DNA from: JBCCQL01 sp039414355
GTDB lineage: Bacteria; Planctomycetota; Planctomycetia; Pirellulales; Lacipirellulaceae
Direction of reading: 5' to 3'
DNA length: 55,065 nt
NCBI GenBank assembly: GCA_039414355.1
Contig: JBCDJN010000021.1
Span: 1-55,065, forward strand
Shown: piece by piece, positions 26,264 to 33,986 of the stretch
Numbering within the stretch: the stretch's first letter is position 1
How the letters are laid out: every line of letters begins with the position of its first letter
Notes under the pieces: generated by a model
Told to the model about the DNA's origin: nothing
Seen by the model: only the letters and a program-made list of their open reading frames with translations
Databases searched by the model: none
Made by a program: the position numbers and the translations under genes

Positions 26264-26715
26264 ATCGGAAGCACGCACACGCTCTTCTGGTCGGTCTCCT
26301 AGCGACGCCGTTGGTGGGCTGTGGCGGCCCGTTCGACGCGCGCGTGAAGGGGCAGGTGAGTCTTGATGGTCAGCCGCTGACCGTTGGCACGGTGACCTTC
26401 GCCCCGGCTTCATCGGGCCCTTCGGCGTTCGCCAAGATCGACGACTCCGGCAACTACGAGTTGTCCGTCGGTCGCCAGCGAGGTCTGCCTTCGGGTCAGT
26501 ACACGGTGACCGTGGTAGCCCGCGAGAAAACCACCGTTCAACGCACCGATGGCGGTCCGCCCCCACCGGGCAAGCTGATCACACCGCCCTGGTACAAGTC
26601 GACCAACGACTCGGGCCTGTCGTTCACGGTGGAGCCGGGGTCGAACTCCATTGACTTGGACCTCAACACCACGCCGCCCGCGAACTGGCGAGGAGGCCGG
26701 CCCGGCCGCCGGTGA
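26260..26715 (+). CDS. Small lipoprotein with carboxypeptidase regulatory-like domain
   Basis: A 151-residue protein that shares the fold pattern of its upstream neighbour: VKGQVSLDGQPLTVGTVTFA, then DDSGNYELSVG and SGQYTVTVVA. A good lipobox LVGC places the lipidated Cys at residue 21, so it should be membrane-anchored. It starts inside the stop of the preceding gene (ATGA), showing translational coupling. The two genes are likely tandem duplicates that diverged, one gaining an acidic tail. A GC hairpin follows at 26769-26790, before the giant amylase gene. The function of these proteins next to DUF1559 is not known. Confidence 0.85.
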   Translation: MNRKHAHALLVGLLATPLVGCGGPFDARVKGQVSLDGQPLTVGTVTFAPASSGPSAFAKIDDSGNYELSVGRQRGLPSGQYTVTVVAREKTTVQRTDGGPPPPGKLITPPWYKSTNDSGLSFTVEPGSNSIDLDLNTTPPANWRGGRPGRR

Positions 26716-26768
26716 TGCGGGGTGAAGAGAAACGATCCACCGCCGACCGAACCACCCGATAACTCCGC

Positions 26769-26790
26769 GGCCCCGCAATGCGGCGGGGCC
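26769..26790 (+). terminator. Hairpin between the lipoprotein pair and the amylase gene
   Basis: GGCCCCGC at 26769-26776 pairs with GCGGGGCC at 26783-26790 around a six-base loop. It lies about 50 bases after the lipoprotein stop and 50 before the amylase start. No T-run follows, so full termination is doubtful. Confidence 0.4.
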
Positions 26791-26839
26791 CACGAACTGA
26801 CCACCACGGACGCAACCAACGGACCTTGCACGAACCTTG

Positions 26840-29800
26840 ATGACCGCCTTGAAGACTCCAGCAACCAAACAAGCCCGTACGAAGCCCTCGCGCTCCGCCG
26901 AGTTGAAGCGTTGCAGCGTTGTCTTGGCGGCCTGGCTAATGGCCGCCGCGGTGTGGCCGGGCGTCGGCAGCGAGTGCCGCGGTGAAGACGTTTCCGCCGC
27001 GCCCATCCTGCAGGTCTTCGATGCCCGTTGGGACACGATCGATGACCGCATGGCCGACATCTTCTCCGGGGGCTACGGCCGGCTGTGGCTCCCGCCGCCC
27101 GCGCGCGCGGACTCCGGTGGGCAGTCGGTTGGCTACGATGTCTATGACCGCTTCGACCTCGGCTCGCCGCGCAACGAAACGCTGTACGGCACCGAGGCCG
27201 GCTTGAAGTCGTTGGTCCGCACCGCGCACACCGCGGGCATCTCGGTCAACACGGACTTCATTCCCAACCACAACGGCTTCAGCGATTCGTCCACGGTCGA
27301 TAACTTCGGCACGCCCGACGACCCGTCGGACGACGTCTCCTTTGTCGAAGCGGGCGGCTACCCCGGGTTTGTTCTCTCGCACCCCGGCACCAGCGACGGC
27401 GACTTCCACAGCCGGTTTGAGAGCGGCGAAGAGACCTTCCGCCTCGCCGGCCTGATTGACATCAATCAGAGCCTCAACATCCAGTTGATCCGCACGCCGG
27501 TTGACCCGAACAACCCGCAGAACATCCCGGCGGGCACAGGCGGCATCTTCGGCCGGCCGCCGGCGAACGTCCCCGACCTGAACAACGCCCGCTTCTACCC
27601 GGACCAGGACCTGGGCGGGACGACGGTCTTCGACCCGCGTCTCAACCAGAACGTAACGCTGTACGACTTCAACCGAACTACACCGCTGGCCGGCGACGCG
27701 GTCTCGGAGAACGCCCTGGGCCTGATCGTTCGCAACGCCCGGTGGATGATCCAGGAAGTGGGCGTTGACGGCTTCCGCATCGACGCGGCCCGGCACTTCC
27801 CGCGGTGGGTGCTGGACTTCATCGACCAAGGGATCTTCCTCGCCAGCGATCGGACGCACCTAGACGGCAGCCCGATGCACGCCTTCAGTTTCAGCGAGAC
27901 CGGCGGCGACGCGTCGGACCAGTTCGTCGCCGACTTCATCCGCAAGGACATCGATAACAACAACCTCGGCCAGCTCGGCGGCAACCGCGACTCGCTGGAC
28001 TTCAACCTGTTCTTCGATATCCGCGCGAACCTGTCCGCCGACGGAAACGCCAACGACTGGCGGAACATCAAGAACAGCAGCGTTGACCGCGTGGACGATG
28101 GCTTCGCGAACAACGGCTCGCAGGGCGTCGCCTTCGCACAGAGCCACGACGACGGGCCGTCGCACCTCAACAACGTAGCCAACGCCTACCTGGCGATGCG
28201 GCCGGGCAACTGGAACGTTTACATCAACGCGGACGAGTTCGACAACGAGTTCCGCGACTTCCCAAAGCCCGGCCGCGAGGACGCGCTCGGCGGGCTGTAC
28301 GGGGAGACGATGACCACGCTGGTTGGCATCCGCAACACGCACGGCCGCGGCAACTACCTCGACCGAACCCCCGGCGGTGATGAGAAGGAGATCCTGATCT
28401 ACGAGCGGGAACGCTCCGCGCTGGTCGTGCTAAGCAACCGGCTCGACGGTGGCTTCGACGCCCGCACGGTTCAAACGAGCTTCGCCCCCGGCACACCATT
28501 GATCGAGCTGACCGGCAACGCCGCCAATAGTGTGGTCGACCCGTTCAACGACTTCCCCGAGCTGCTGGTGGTCAAGTCGGACGGCACCGTTGACCTGCGT
28601 GTGGCGCGCAACCGTTCTCCCGGTGAGAACGGCGTGGAGCACGGCAACGGCTACCTGATTTACGGCGTCGCGAAGCCGCAAGGCGAAATGACGCTGCGGG
28701 ACGCCAACGGCGACGCCATCACGCAGGTGCTTGCTGGTTCGACACCGATGGCCGGCGACGGCGGCCCGAACGGCCCGAGCGACAACGTGCTGAACGGCAC
28801 TACGCGGCTCACCGACATCACCGTGGTGCAAGACCCGACCGTCAAGCTCCGGATTGAAACAAACGCTGTGAACCTGCTCGGCACGGTCCGCGACCGGCAC
28901 GCCGACGGCGACGCCGCCCAGTTCCGCATCAACGAAGGCCGCGACGCCGCTGGCAACGCCGACTGGAACGGCAGCGGCGGCCCCGATAACCCCTCGCCCA
29001 GCTCCGTGGGCTACGCGTTCGAAGACTTCACAGACGTCAACTCTCCCGGCTTCTTCGACCCGTCTGGCGACGGCTTGTACGAGCAGACGATCGACGTCTC
29101 GCGGCTCAGCGAAGGCCGCCACTACCTCACCGGCCGCGTCTACCGCCACCGGAACCCGGACACGTTCACGGACGAAGACGAGTCGACCCGCGGCGACGGC
29201 GGCCCGGCGGTGTTTGAGGAGTGGCGCAAGGTGATCTATGTCGACCTGCTGCCGCCCGAGTCAGAGATCGTCAGCTACGAGCCCTTCGCAAGCGACCCGG
29301 GCAACACGAGCAACCGCGACCTGATCGTTCGATCGGTGGACGGCACCGCCAACAGCATCCACACGCTCACCAACATCGGCGCCGGCCTCACGGACACCGA
29401 AGTGCTGCAGTTGGCGCTTAACGGAGGGGGCGCCACCTCTCGTTACGACACAGACACGTTCGTCTCCGGCCAGTTCCGCGTAATCACCGGCAACCACGCC
29501 ATCACCATCGTCACGTTCGAGCCGACGTTTGACGGCACGCGGGGCTTCAACATCCAGCGGGTCGTTGGCGTTGAGATGGAAACCAACCGCGGGCTTGGCC
29601 TCGGCGATCTGGACGGCGATTCCCGCTACGAGACCGCCGAGATGGCCGGCTTCGCCGGGTCGTTCGAAGAGATCCTCTACAGCAACAACCAGCAGTTCAA
29701 CCCGGCGGCCGACGGCAACGGCGATGGCCTGGTAGACAACCGCGACTTGTTCGCGTTGGGTCAGGCGCTGATCGACGGCGGCGCGCGGGCGGTGGTGCTG

Positions 29801-30259
29801 GAGGCTTACGAAGGGGTGCTCACCCGCCGCGGCGACTTGAACGCCAACGGCAGCACCGATGCCGACGACCTGCGGCTGCTCTATGACTCGCTGGGCGACG
29901 AGACCGTGCAGGTTGATGTGGACGCTAACGGCGTGGTTGAGCTGGCGGACGCCCAGGCGTTTGTGACGCAGATCCTGCGGACCGAGCCGGGCGACTACAA
30001 CCTGGACGGCACGGTGGACGCGGCTGACTTCACCGTCTGGCGTGACGCCCTCGCCAGCGGCGATCTGGCGGCCGACGGGAACTTCGACGGCGCCGTGGAC
30101 GACGCCGACTACGACGTATGGAAGGGCGCGTTCGGCTTCGCCCGGACGCCCTTTGCTTCGCTGGAATCGGCGGCGGCGGCCGCGCCCGAGCCGACCGCCA
30201 TCTTTCTGCTGATGCCCGCCGCGATGGCCGCGGCCGGGCGTCGGCGACGCGTGTGCTGA
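26840..30259 (+). CDS. Giant secreted GH13 alpha-amylase with dockerin repeats and PEP-CTERM
   Basis: A 1139-residue extracellular enzyme. After an unusually long basic leader and signal helix (hydrophobic part about 27-43) comes a GH13 barrel with all four classic regions: DFIPNHNG (near 140), GFRIDAARH with the nucleophile Asp (near 315), SFSETGG with the acid Glu (near 352) and SHDDG (near 434). Several beta regions follow. Residues 990-1097 contain calcium-binding dockerin-like repeats (DLNANGSTDADDLRLL; DYNLDGTVDAADFTVW; DGNFDGAVDDADYDVW). A PEP-CTERM tail ends the chain (PEPTA near 1117, then RRRRVC). The enzyme should cleave alpha-glucans at the cell surface. A TTG directly precedes the ATG; the ATG is preferred. 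Confidence 0.92.
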   Translation: MTALKTPATKQARTKPSRSAELKRCSVVLAAWLMAAAVWPGVGSECRGEDVSAAPILQVFDARWDTIDDRMADIFSGGYGRLWLPPPARADSGGQSVGYDVYDRFDLGSPRNETLYGTEAGLKSLVRTAHTAGISVNTDFIPNHNGFSDSSTVDNFGTPDDPSDDVSFVEAGGYPGFVLSHPGTSDGDFHSRFESGEETFRLAGLIDINQSLNIQLIRTPVDPNNPQNIPAGTGGIFGRPPANVPDLNNARFYPDQDLGGTTVFDPRLNQNVTLYDFNRTTPLAGDAVSENALGLIVRNARWMIQEVGVDGFRIDAARHFPRWVLDFIDQGIFLASDRTHLDGSPMHAFSFSETGGDASDQFVADFIRKDIDNNNLGQLGGNRDSLDFNLFFDIRANLSADGNANDWRNIKNSSVDRVDDGFANNGSQGVAFAQSHDDGPSHLNNVANAYLAMRPGNWNVYINADEFDNEFRDFPKPGREDALGGLYGETMTTLVGIRNTHGRGNYLDRTPGGDEKEILIYERERSALVVLSNRLDGGFDARTVQTSFAPGTPLIELTGNAANSVVDPFNDFPELLVVKSDGTVDLRVARNRSPGENGVEHGNGYLIYGVAKPQGEMTLRDANGDAITQVLAGSTPMAGDGGPNGPSDNVLNGTTRLTDITVVQDPTVKLRIETNAVNLLGTVRDRHADGDAAQFRINEGRDAAGNADWNGSGGPDNPSPSSVGYAFEDFTDVNSPGFFDPSGDGLYEQTIDVSRLSEGRHYLTGRVYRHRNPDTFTDEDESTRGDGGPAVFEEWRKVIYVDLLPPESEIVSYEPFASDPGNTSNRDLIVRSVDGTANSIHTLTNIGAGLTDTEVLQLALNGGGATSRYDTDTFVSGQFRVITGNHAITIVTFEPTFDGTRGFNIQRVVGVEMETNRGLGLGDLDGDSRYETAEMAGFAGSFEEILYSNNQQFNPAADGNGDGLVDNRDLFALGQALIDGGARAVVLEAYEGVLTRRGDLNANGSTDADDLRLLYDSLGDETVQVDVDANGVVELADAQAFVTQILRTEPGDYNLDGTVDAADFTVWRDALASGDLAADGNFDGAVDDADYDVWKGAFGFARTPFASLESAAAAAPEPTAIFLLMPAAMAAAGRRRRVC

Positions 30260-30316
30260 TCGACCACAACGGACGACCCTCAAACAACTTCTTTTCGACT
30301 GACGGAGGAACCCCCG

Positions 30317-31831
30317 ATGACACGACTTGCCCTGACCCTGGCGGCGACGACCGTGCTTGCCGCCGGCGCGACGGCCCAGCCGGTGCTCAACGGCACCGTG
30401 GCCGGCGACGAGAGCTTCTACGGCGCCGCCCTTTCCATCCAGGACACCCGCACCGGCTTCGGCGACAACACCGACGACGACCTGATCCTCACCAGCGGCG
30501 GCTCGGAGATTAACCAGGTCTTCGCCACGGTCTCGGGCGACCGGCTGTACGTGATGATCGCCGGTAACCTGGAGCAGAACTTCAACAAGATGAACGTGTT
30601 CATCGACTCGCAGAGCGGCGGTGTTACGAGCATCGACGGCTCGACCCTGCCGGTCGGCGTTGATGGCTTCTGCTGCGGCCAGTCCGACCCGACGGTTCCC
30701 ATCACCGATGGCGCCCTGCAGCGGATGGACGGCCTGACGTTCGACACCGATTTCTCCGCCGACTACTTCCTCGCGTTTTCCAACGGCACGGAGAATGTCA
30801 ACGGGCGAGGCGACGGCGACCCGGATGAGGCGGTCCAAAACTTCTGGGCGGTCAGCGCGCACTACGCCGAACTCGGCGAGGGAACCACGGGCGACGTGGT
30901 GGCGGCCGGCATCCAGCTCGCCCCGCAGGGCCTGCCTCAGGTGCTCCGCAACCCCATGGACTACAACCGCGACGGCGTTGTGAACCTGCCGGACTACACC
31001 GTGTGGCGTGACAGCCTGGGCCAGACGGGCGACAGCCTGCCCGCCGATGGCAACGGCGACGGTGTGGTTGATGACACCGACTTCACCAACTGGAAGAACA
31101 ACTTCGGGACGGACGCCAGCCTTTCGGGTCCCGAGTTCTTGGCGAGCGGCGACTTCGCCTCCTCCGCCCAGGTGGCGGCCGGCGTCACCCTGCCCGGGCT
31201 CGCCCAAGGTCAGCTCATCGACAGCACCTACGCCCTTGGTGACGGCGGCTGCCTTGATAACGAGGGCAACGGCTGCGTTGCTGAGGAGCTGGAGTTCGTC
31301 CTCGAACCCGCCGCCGACGAGCTGAACAACGAGAGCAACCACCGCCTGTTCACCAACACCATCGATCTGGAGTTGGCGTTCGACAACAGCAATGTTGAAG
31401 GCGTCGAGGGCCGAGGCAACGACGCGTTGCCATCGGAGTTCCCAATCGGCCCCGAGGAGAACCCGGGTGAGGTTGAGACCGGCCTGGAGTTCAGCATCCC
31501 GCTGTCGGCCATCGGTGACCCGACGGGCGACATCAAGCTGGCCGTTCTAATCAACAACGGCGGCTTCGATTACCTGTCCAACCAGCTCGCCTTTGATTCC
31601 AGCGACCCGAACGCCACCGGTGTGCTTGAGATCAATCTAGGTGGTGATGGCATCGGCGGCTTCACTGGTGACCTATCGGGAGTCGATTTCAGCAACGAGA
31701 TCTTCTTCCCCGGTGACCAGTTTGTGACCGTTGTCCAGGGCATGGGCGCCGCGACCGCAACGCCGGAGCCGGGGACCCTCGCCTGCCTGGCGTTGGCCGC
31801 GACCGCCTTGCCGCGGCGTCGCCGTCGGTGA
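30317..31831 (+). CDS. PEP-CTERM protein with a dockerin pair inserted in its repeat domain
   Basis: A 504-residue secreted protein with a signal peptide (1-20), a PEP-CTERM tail (PEPGT near 482, then RRRRR) and a domain shared with the 326-residue protein at 23386. In this copy two dockerin-like calcium-binding repeats (DYNRDGVVNLPDYTVW and DGNGDGVVDDTDFTNW) sit in the middle, about residues 212-268, between the two conserved halves of the shared domain. After it, NSNVEGVEGRGND and ETGLEFSIPLSAIG resume the homology. GGAGGAA lies before the ATG. It is placed between two amylase genes, so it may scaffold enzyme or bind polymer. The exact function is unknown. Confidence 0.88.
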   Translation: MTRLALTLAATTVLAAGATAQPVLNGTVAGDESFYGAALSIQDTRTGFGDNTDDDLILTSGGSEINQVFATVSGDRLYVMIAGNLEQNFNKMNVFIDSQSGGVTSIDGSTLPVGVDGFCCGQSDPTVPITDGALQRMDGLTFDTDFSADYFLAFSNGTENVNGRGDGDPDEAVQNFWAVSAHYAELGEGTTGDVVAAGIQLAPQGLPQVLRNPMDYNRDGVVNLPDYTVWRDSLGQTGDSLPADGNGDGVVDDTDFTNWKNNFGTDASLSGPEFLASGDFASSAQVAAGVTLPGLAQGQLIDSTYALGDGGCLDNEGNGCVAEELEFVLEPAADELNNESNHRLFTNTIDLELAFDNSNVEGVEGRGNDALPSEFPIGPEENPGEVETGLEFSIPLSAIGDPTGDIKLAVLINNGGFDYLSNQLAFDSSDPNATGVLEINLGGDGIGGFTGDLSGVDFSNEIFFPGDQFVTVVQGMGAATATPEPGTLACLALAATALPRRRRR

Positions 31832-31840
31832 TCACGGGCG

Positions 31841-31861
31841 GCGCCGAGATAGATTCGGCGC
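31841..31861 (+). terminator. Hairpin just after the second PEP-CTERM gene
   Basis: GCGCCGA at 31841-31847 pairs with TCGGCGC at 31855-31861 around a seven-base loop, only 10 bases after the stop codon. No long T-run follows. It may protect or partly end the upstream message before the lipoprotein amylase gene. Confidence 0.4.
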
Positions 31862-31963
31862 TGCGTTGAGTTTGGCCCAACGGAGCCCTCGCGCGGCCGC
31901 AACCCGCGATGGCTCCCCGGGCAACCGGGAACGTGGAATTCGAACAGCTAGGGGAACCTTCGG

Positions 31964-33973
31964 ATGGAACGACGAGAGATCGCCGCCGCCGTCATCACGC
32001 TGCTCATGGCAACGCCGCTTGTCGCCACGCTGGGGTGCGGCGGGGCGCCGGAGCTGCCGCGCGGCCCGGTGACGCTGGTCAAGGCGCCTGCGGGCGAGGG
32101 CCTGCGCGTGGCGACGGCGACCGCCTCGCCGGGCGCGACGGTAGACTCCGCCAAGGCCACGGCCGCCGATGAGGCAGCGGCCGCCACGGTGCCGAGCTGG
32201 GCGGCCGACGCCGTCTTCTACCAGCTCTTCCCCGAGCGGTTCTGCAACGGCGACACCACCAACGACCCCACACGGGAGTCGCTGGAGTTCCCCGGCAACG
32301 TGTCGGACGCGTGGCGTATCACGCCCTGGACCAGCGACTGGTATGCCCGGGCCGACTGGGAGAAGGAGCGGGGTCACGACTTTTTTGAGCACGGCGTGTT
32401 CGATCGACGCTACGGCGGCGACCTGCAGGGCGTGATCGACAAGCTGCACTACCTCGAGAAGCTTGGCATCAACGCCCTGTATCTCAACCCGGTCTTCTAC
32501 GCCCGCAGCCTTCACAAGTACGACGGGAACACGTTCCACCACATCGACCCGCACTTCGGTCCCGATCCGAAGGGCGACTTCGAGAAGATGGCCCGCGAGA
32601 CGTCCGACCCCGCCACTTGGCAGTGGACCGCCGCGGACAAGCTGTTCCTCGAGCTCGTTGCCGATTGCCACAAGCGGGGCATCCGCGTGGTGATCGACGG
32701 CGTCTTCAACCACACCGGCCGAGACTTCTTCGCCTTTGCGGATCTTGTCAAAAACCAAGCCAACTCGCCGTACGCCGACTGGTACATCGTGCCGTCGTTC
32801 GATGACCCGGAGACGCCCGCCAACGAGTTCCGTTACAAGGGGTGGTGGGGCGTCGACACGCTGCCGGAGTTCGCCGACAACGAGGCGGGCGACGACCTGC
32901 ACGCCGGCCCGAAGAAGTACATCTTCGACGCCACCAAGCGGTGGATGGACCCCAACGGCGACGGCGACCCCGCCGACGGCATCGACGGCTGGCGCCTGGA
33001 CGTGGCGGCCGAGGTGCCCACCGGCTTCTGGCGTGACTGGAACACCCATTGCCGCGAGATCAACTCAGAGTGCTACACCGTCGCCGAGCATTGGGACGAC
33101 GCGGCCGAGTTCCTCGCCGACGGCGGCTTCTCCGCCACGATGAACTACCACGGGTTTTCCTTCCCGGTGAAGGGCTACCTGATCGACGGCACGATGACCC
33201 CCACCGACGCCGCGCGCGAGCTGAAGGCCCGCATGGAAGAGTTCGTCACGCCGCGGCGGTACGCGTTGCAGAACCTGATCGACTCGCACGACACCGACCG
33301 CGTGGCGTCAATGGTGGTCAACGCCCCGGGCGACCGGCCGTACCTGCAGCCGCAGCGGCACGACTACGACATCAACGAGCGGGTCTCGCCGCGTTACTGG
33401 GGCGAGTACCAAACCCGCAAGCCGACGCTCAAGGAGCAGCGCGTGCAGCGTCTGGTGGCGCTGATGCAGGTGGCGTTTGTCGGCCCGCCGATGCTGTACT
33501 ACGGCACCGAAGCCGGCATGTGGGGCGGCGACGATCCGTGCGACCGCAAGCCGATGGTCTGGGAGGAGCTGGACTACGACGACGAGACGGCCGACCCGCG
33601 TGACCGGCCACGCAACGCCGACGCGGTGGCATTCGACGGAGAGCTCTTCCGCTTCTACCAGGCCGCCTTCCACATGCGTACCGGCAACGAGGCCCTCCGC
33701 CGCGGCGACTACCGGGTTGCCCTCGCCGACGATGAGCAGGGCGTGCTGGTCATCCGCAGGGCGACCGAGCACGAAGCGGTTTACATCGTCTTCAACCGCG
33801 GCGAAGAGCCGGCTAAGTTCACTCTGCCAACGGCCGGCATGGGCGTGCAGGAGGTCTTCACCGCCAGCGGCGAGCCTGAGCACGTCACGCTGACCCGCAA
33901 GGCCAGAAGCCTGACCGTCGAGCTGCCCGGCGTTGAAGGCGTGGTGCTTCGCCAGCGACCGCCCAGCGAGTGA
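31964..33973 (+). CDS. GH13 alpha-amylase / cyclomaltodextrinase-like lipoprotein
   Basis: A 669-residue GH13 enzyme anchored by lipid: the leader ends in ATLGC with Cys25. The four catalytic regions are all intact: DGVFNHTG (near 245), GWRLDVAAE with nucleophile Asp (near 345), VAEHWDD with acid Glu (near 375) and DSHDTDR (near 441). The opening WAADAVFYQLFPERFCNGD is typical of cyclomaltodextrinase/neopullulanase enzymes, which trim maltodextrins. It has a short beta C-terminal domain. The MalE-MalF fusion starts 13 bases after its stop, so enzyme and importer are made from one message. Expected role: process maltodextrins at the membrane right where they are imported. Confidence 0.94.
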   Translation: MERREIAAAVITLLMATPLVATLGCGGAPELPRGPVTLVKAPAGEGLRVATATASPGATVDSAKATAADEAAAATVPSWAADAVFYQLFPERFCNGDTTNDPTRESLEFPGNVSDAWRITPWTSDWYARADWEKERGHDFFEHGVFDRRYGGDLQGVIDKLHYLEKLGINALYLNPVFYARSLHKYDGNTFHHIDPHFGPDPKGDFEKMARETSDPATWQWTAADKLFLELVADCHKRGIRVVIDGVFNHTGRDFFAFADLVKNQANSPYADWYIVPSFDDPETPANEFRYKGWWGVDTLPEFADNEAGDDLHAGPKKYIFDATKRWMDPNGDGDPADGIDGWRLDVAAEVPTGFWRDWNTHCREINSECYTVAEHWDDAAEFLADGGFSATMNYHGFSFPVKGYLIDGTMTPTDAARELKARMEEFVTPRRYALQNLIDSHDTDRVASMVVNAPGDRPYLQPQRHDYDINERVSPRYWGEYQTRKPTLKEQRVQRLVALMQVAFVGPPMLYYGTEAGMWGGDDPCDRKPMVWEELDYDDETADPRDRPRNADAVAFDGELFRFYQAAFHMRTGNEALRRGDYRVALADDEQGVLVIRRATEHEAVYIVFNRGEEPAKFTLPTAGMGVQEVFTASGEPEHVTLTRKARSLTVELPGVEGVVLRQRPPSE

Positions 33974-33986
33974 GGCAAGCCGCTGC

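Noticed and set aside
29261..31342. Long minus-strand open frame across the end of the amylase and the second PEP-CTERM gene
   Set aside because: It spans the boundary of two clear plus-strand genes and is low-complexity (Val/Gly/Ala/Arg). It has no recognisable motif and is explained by high GC third positions.
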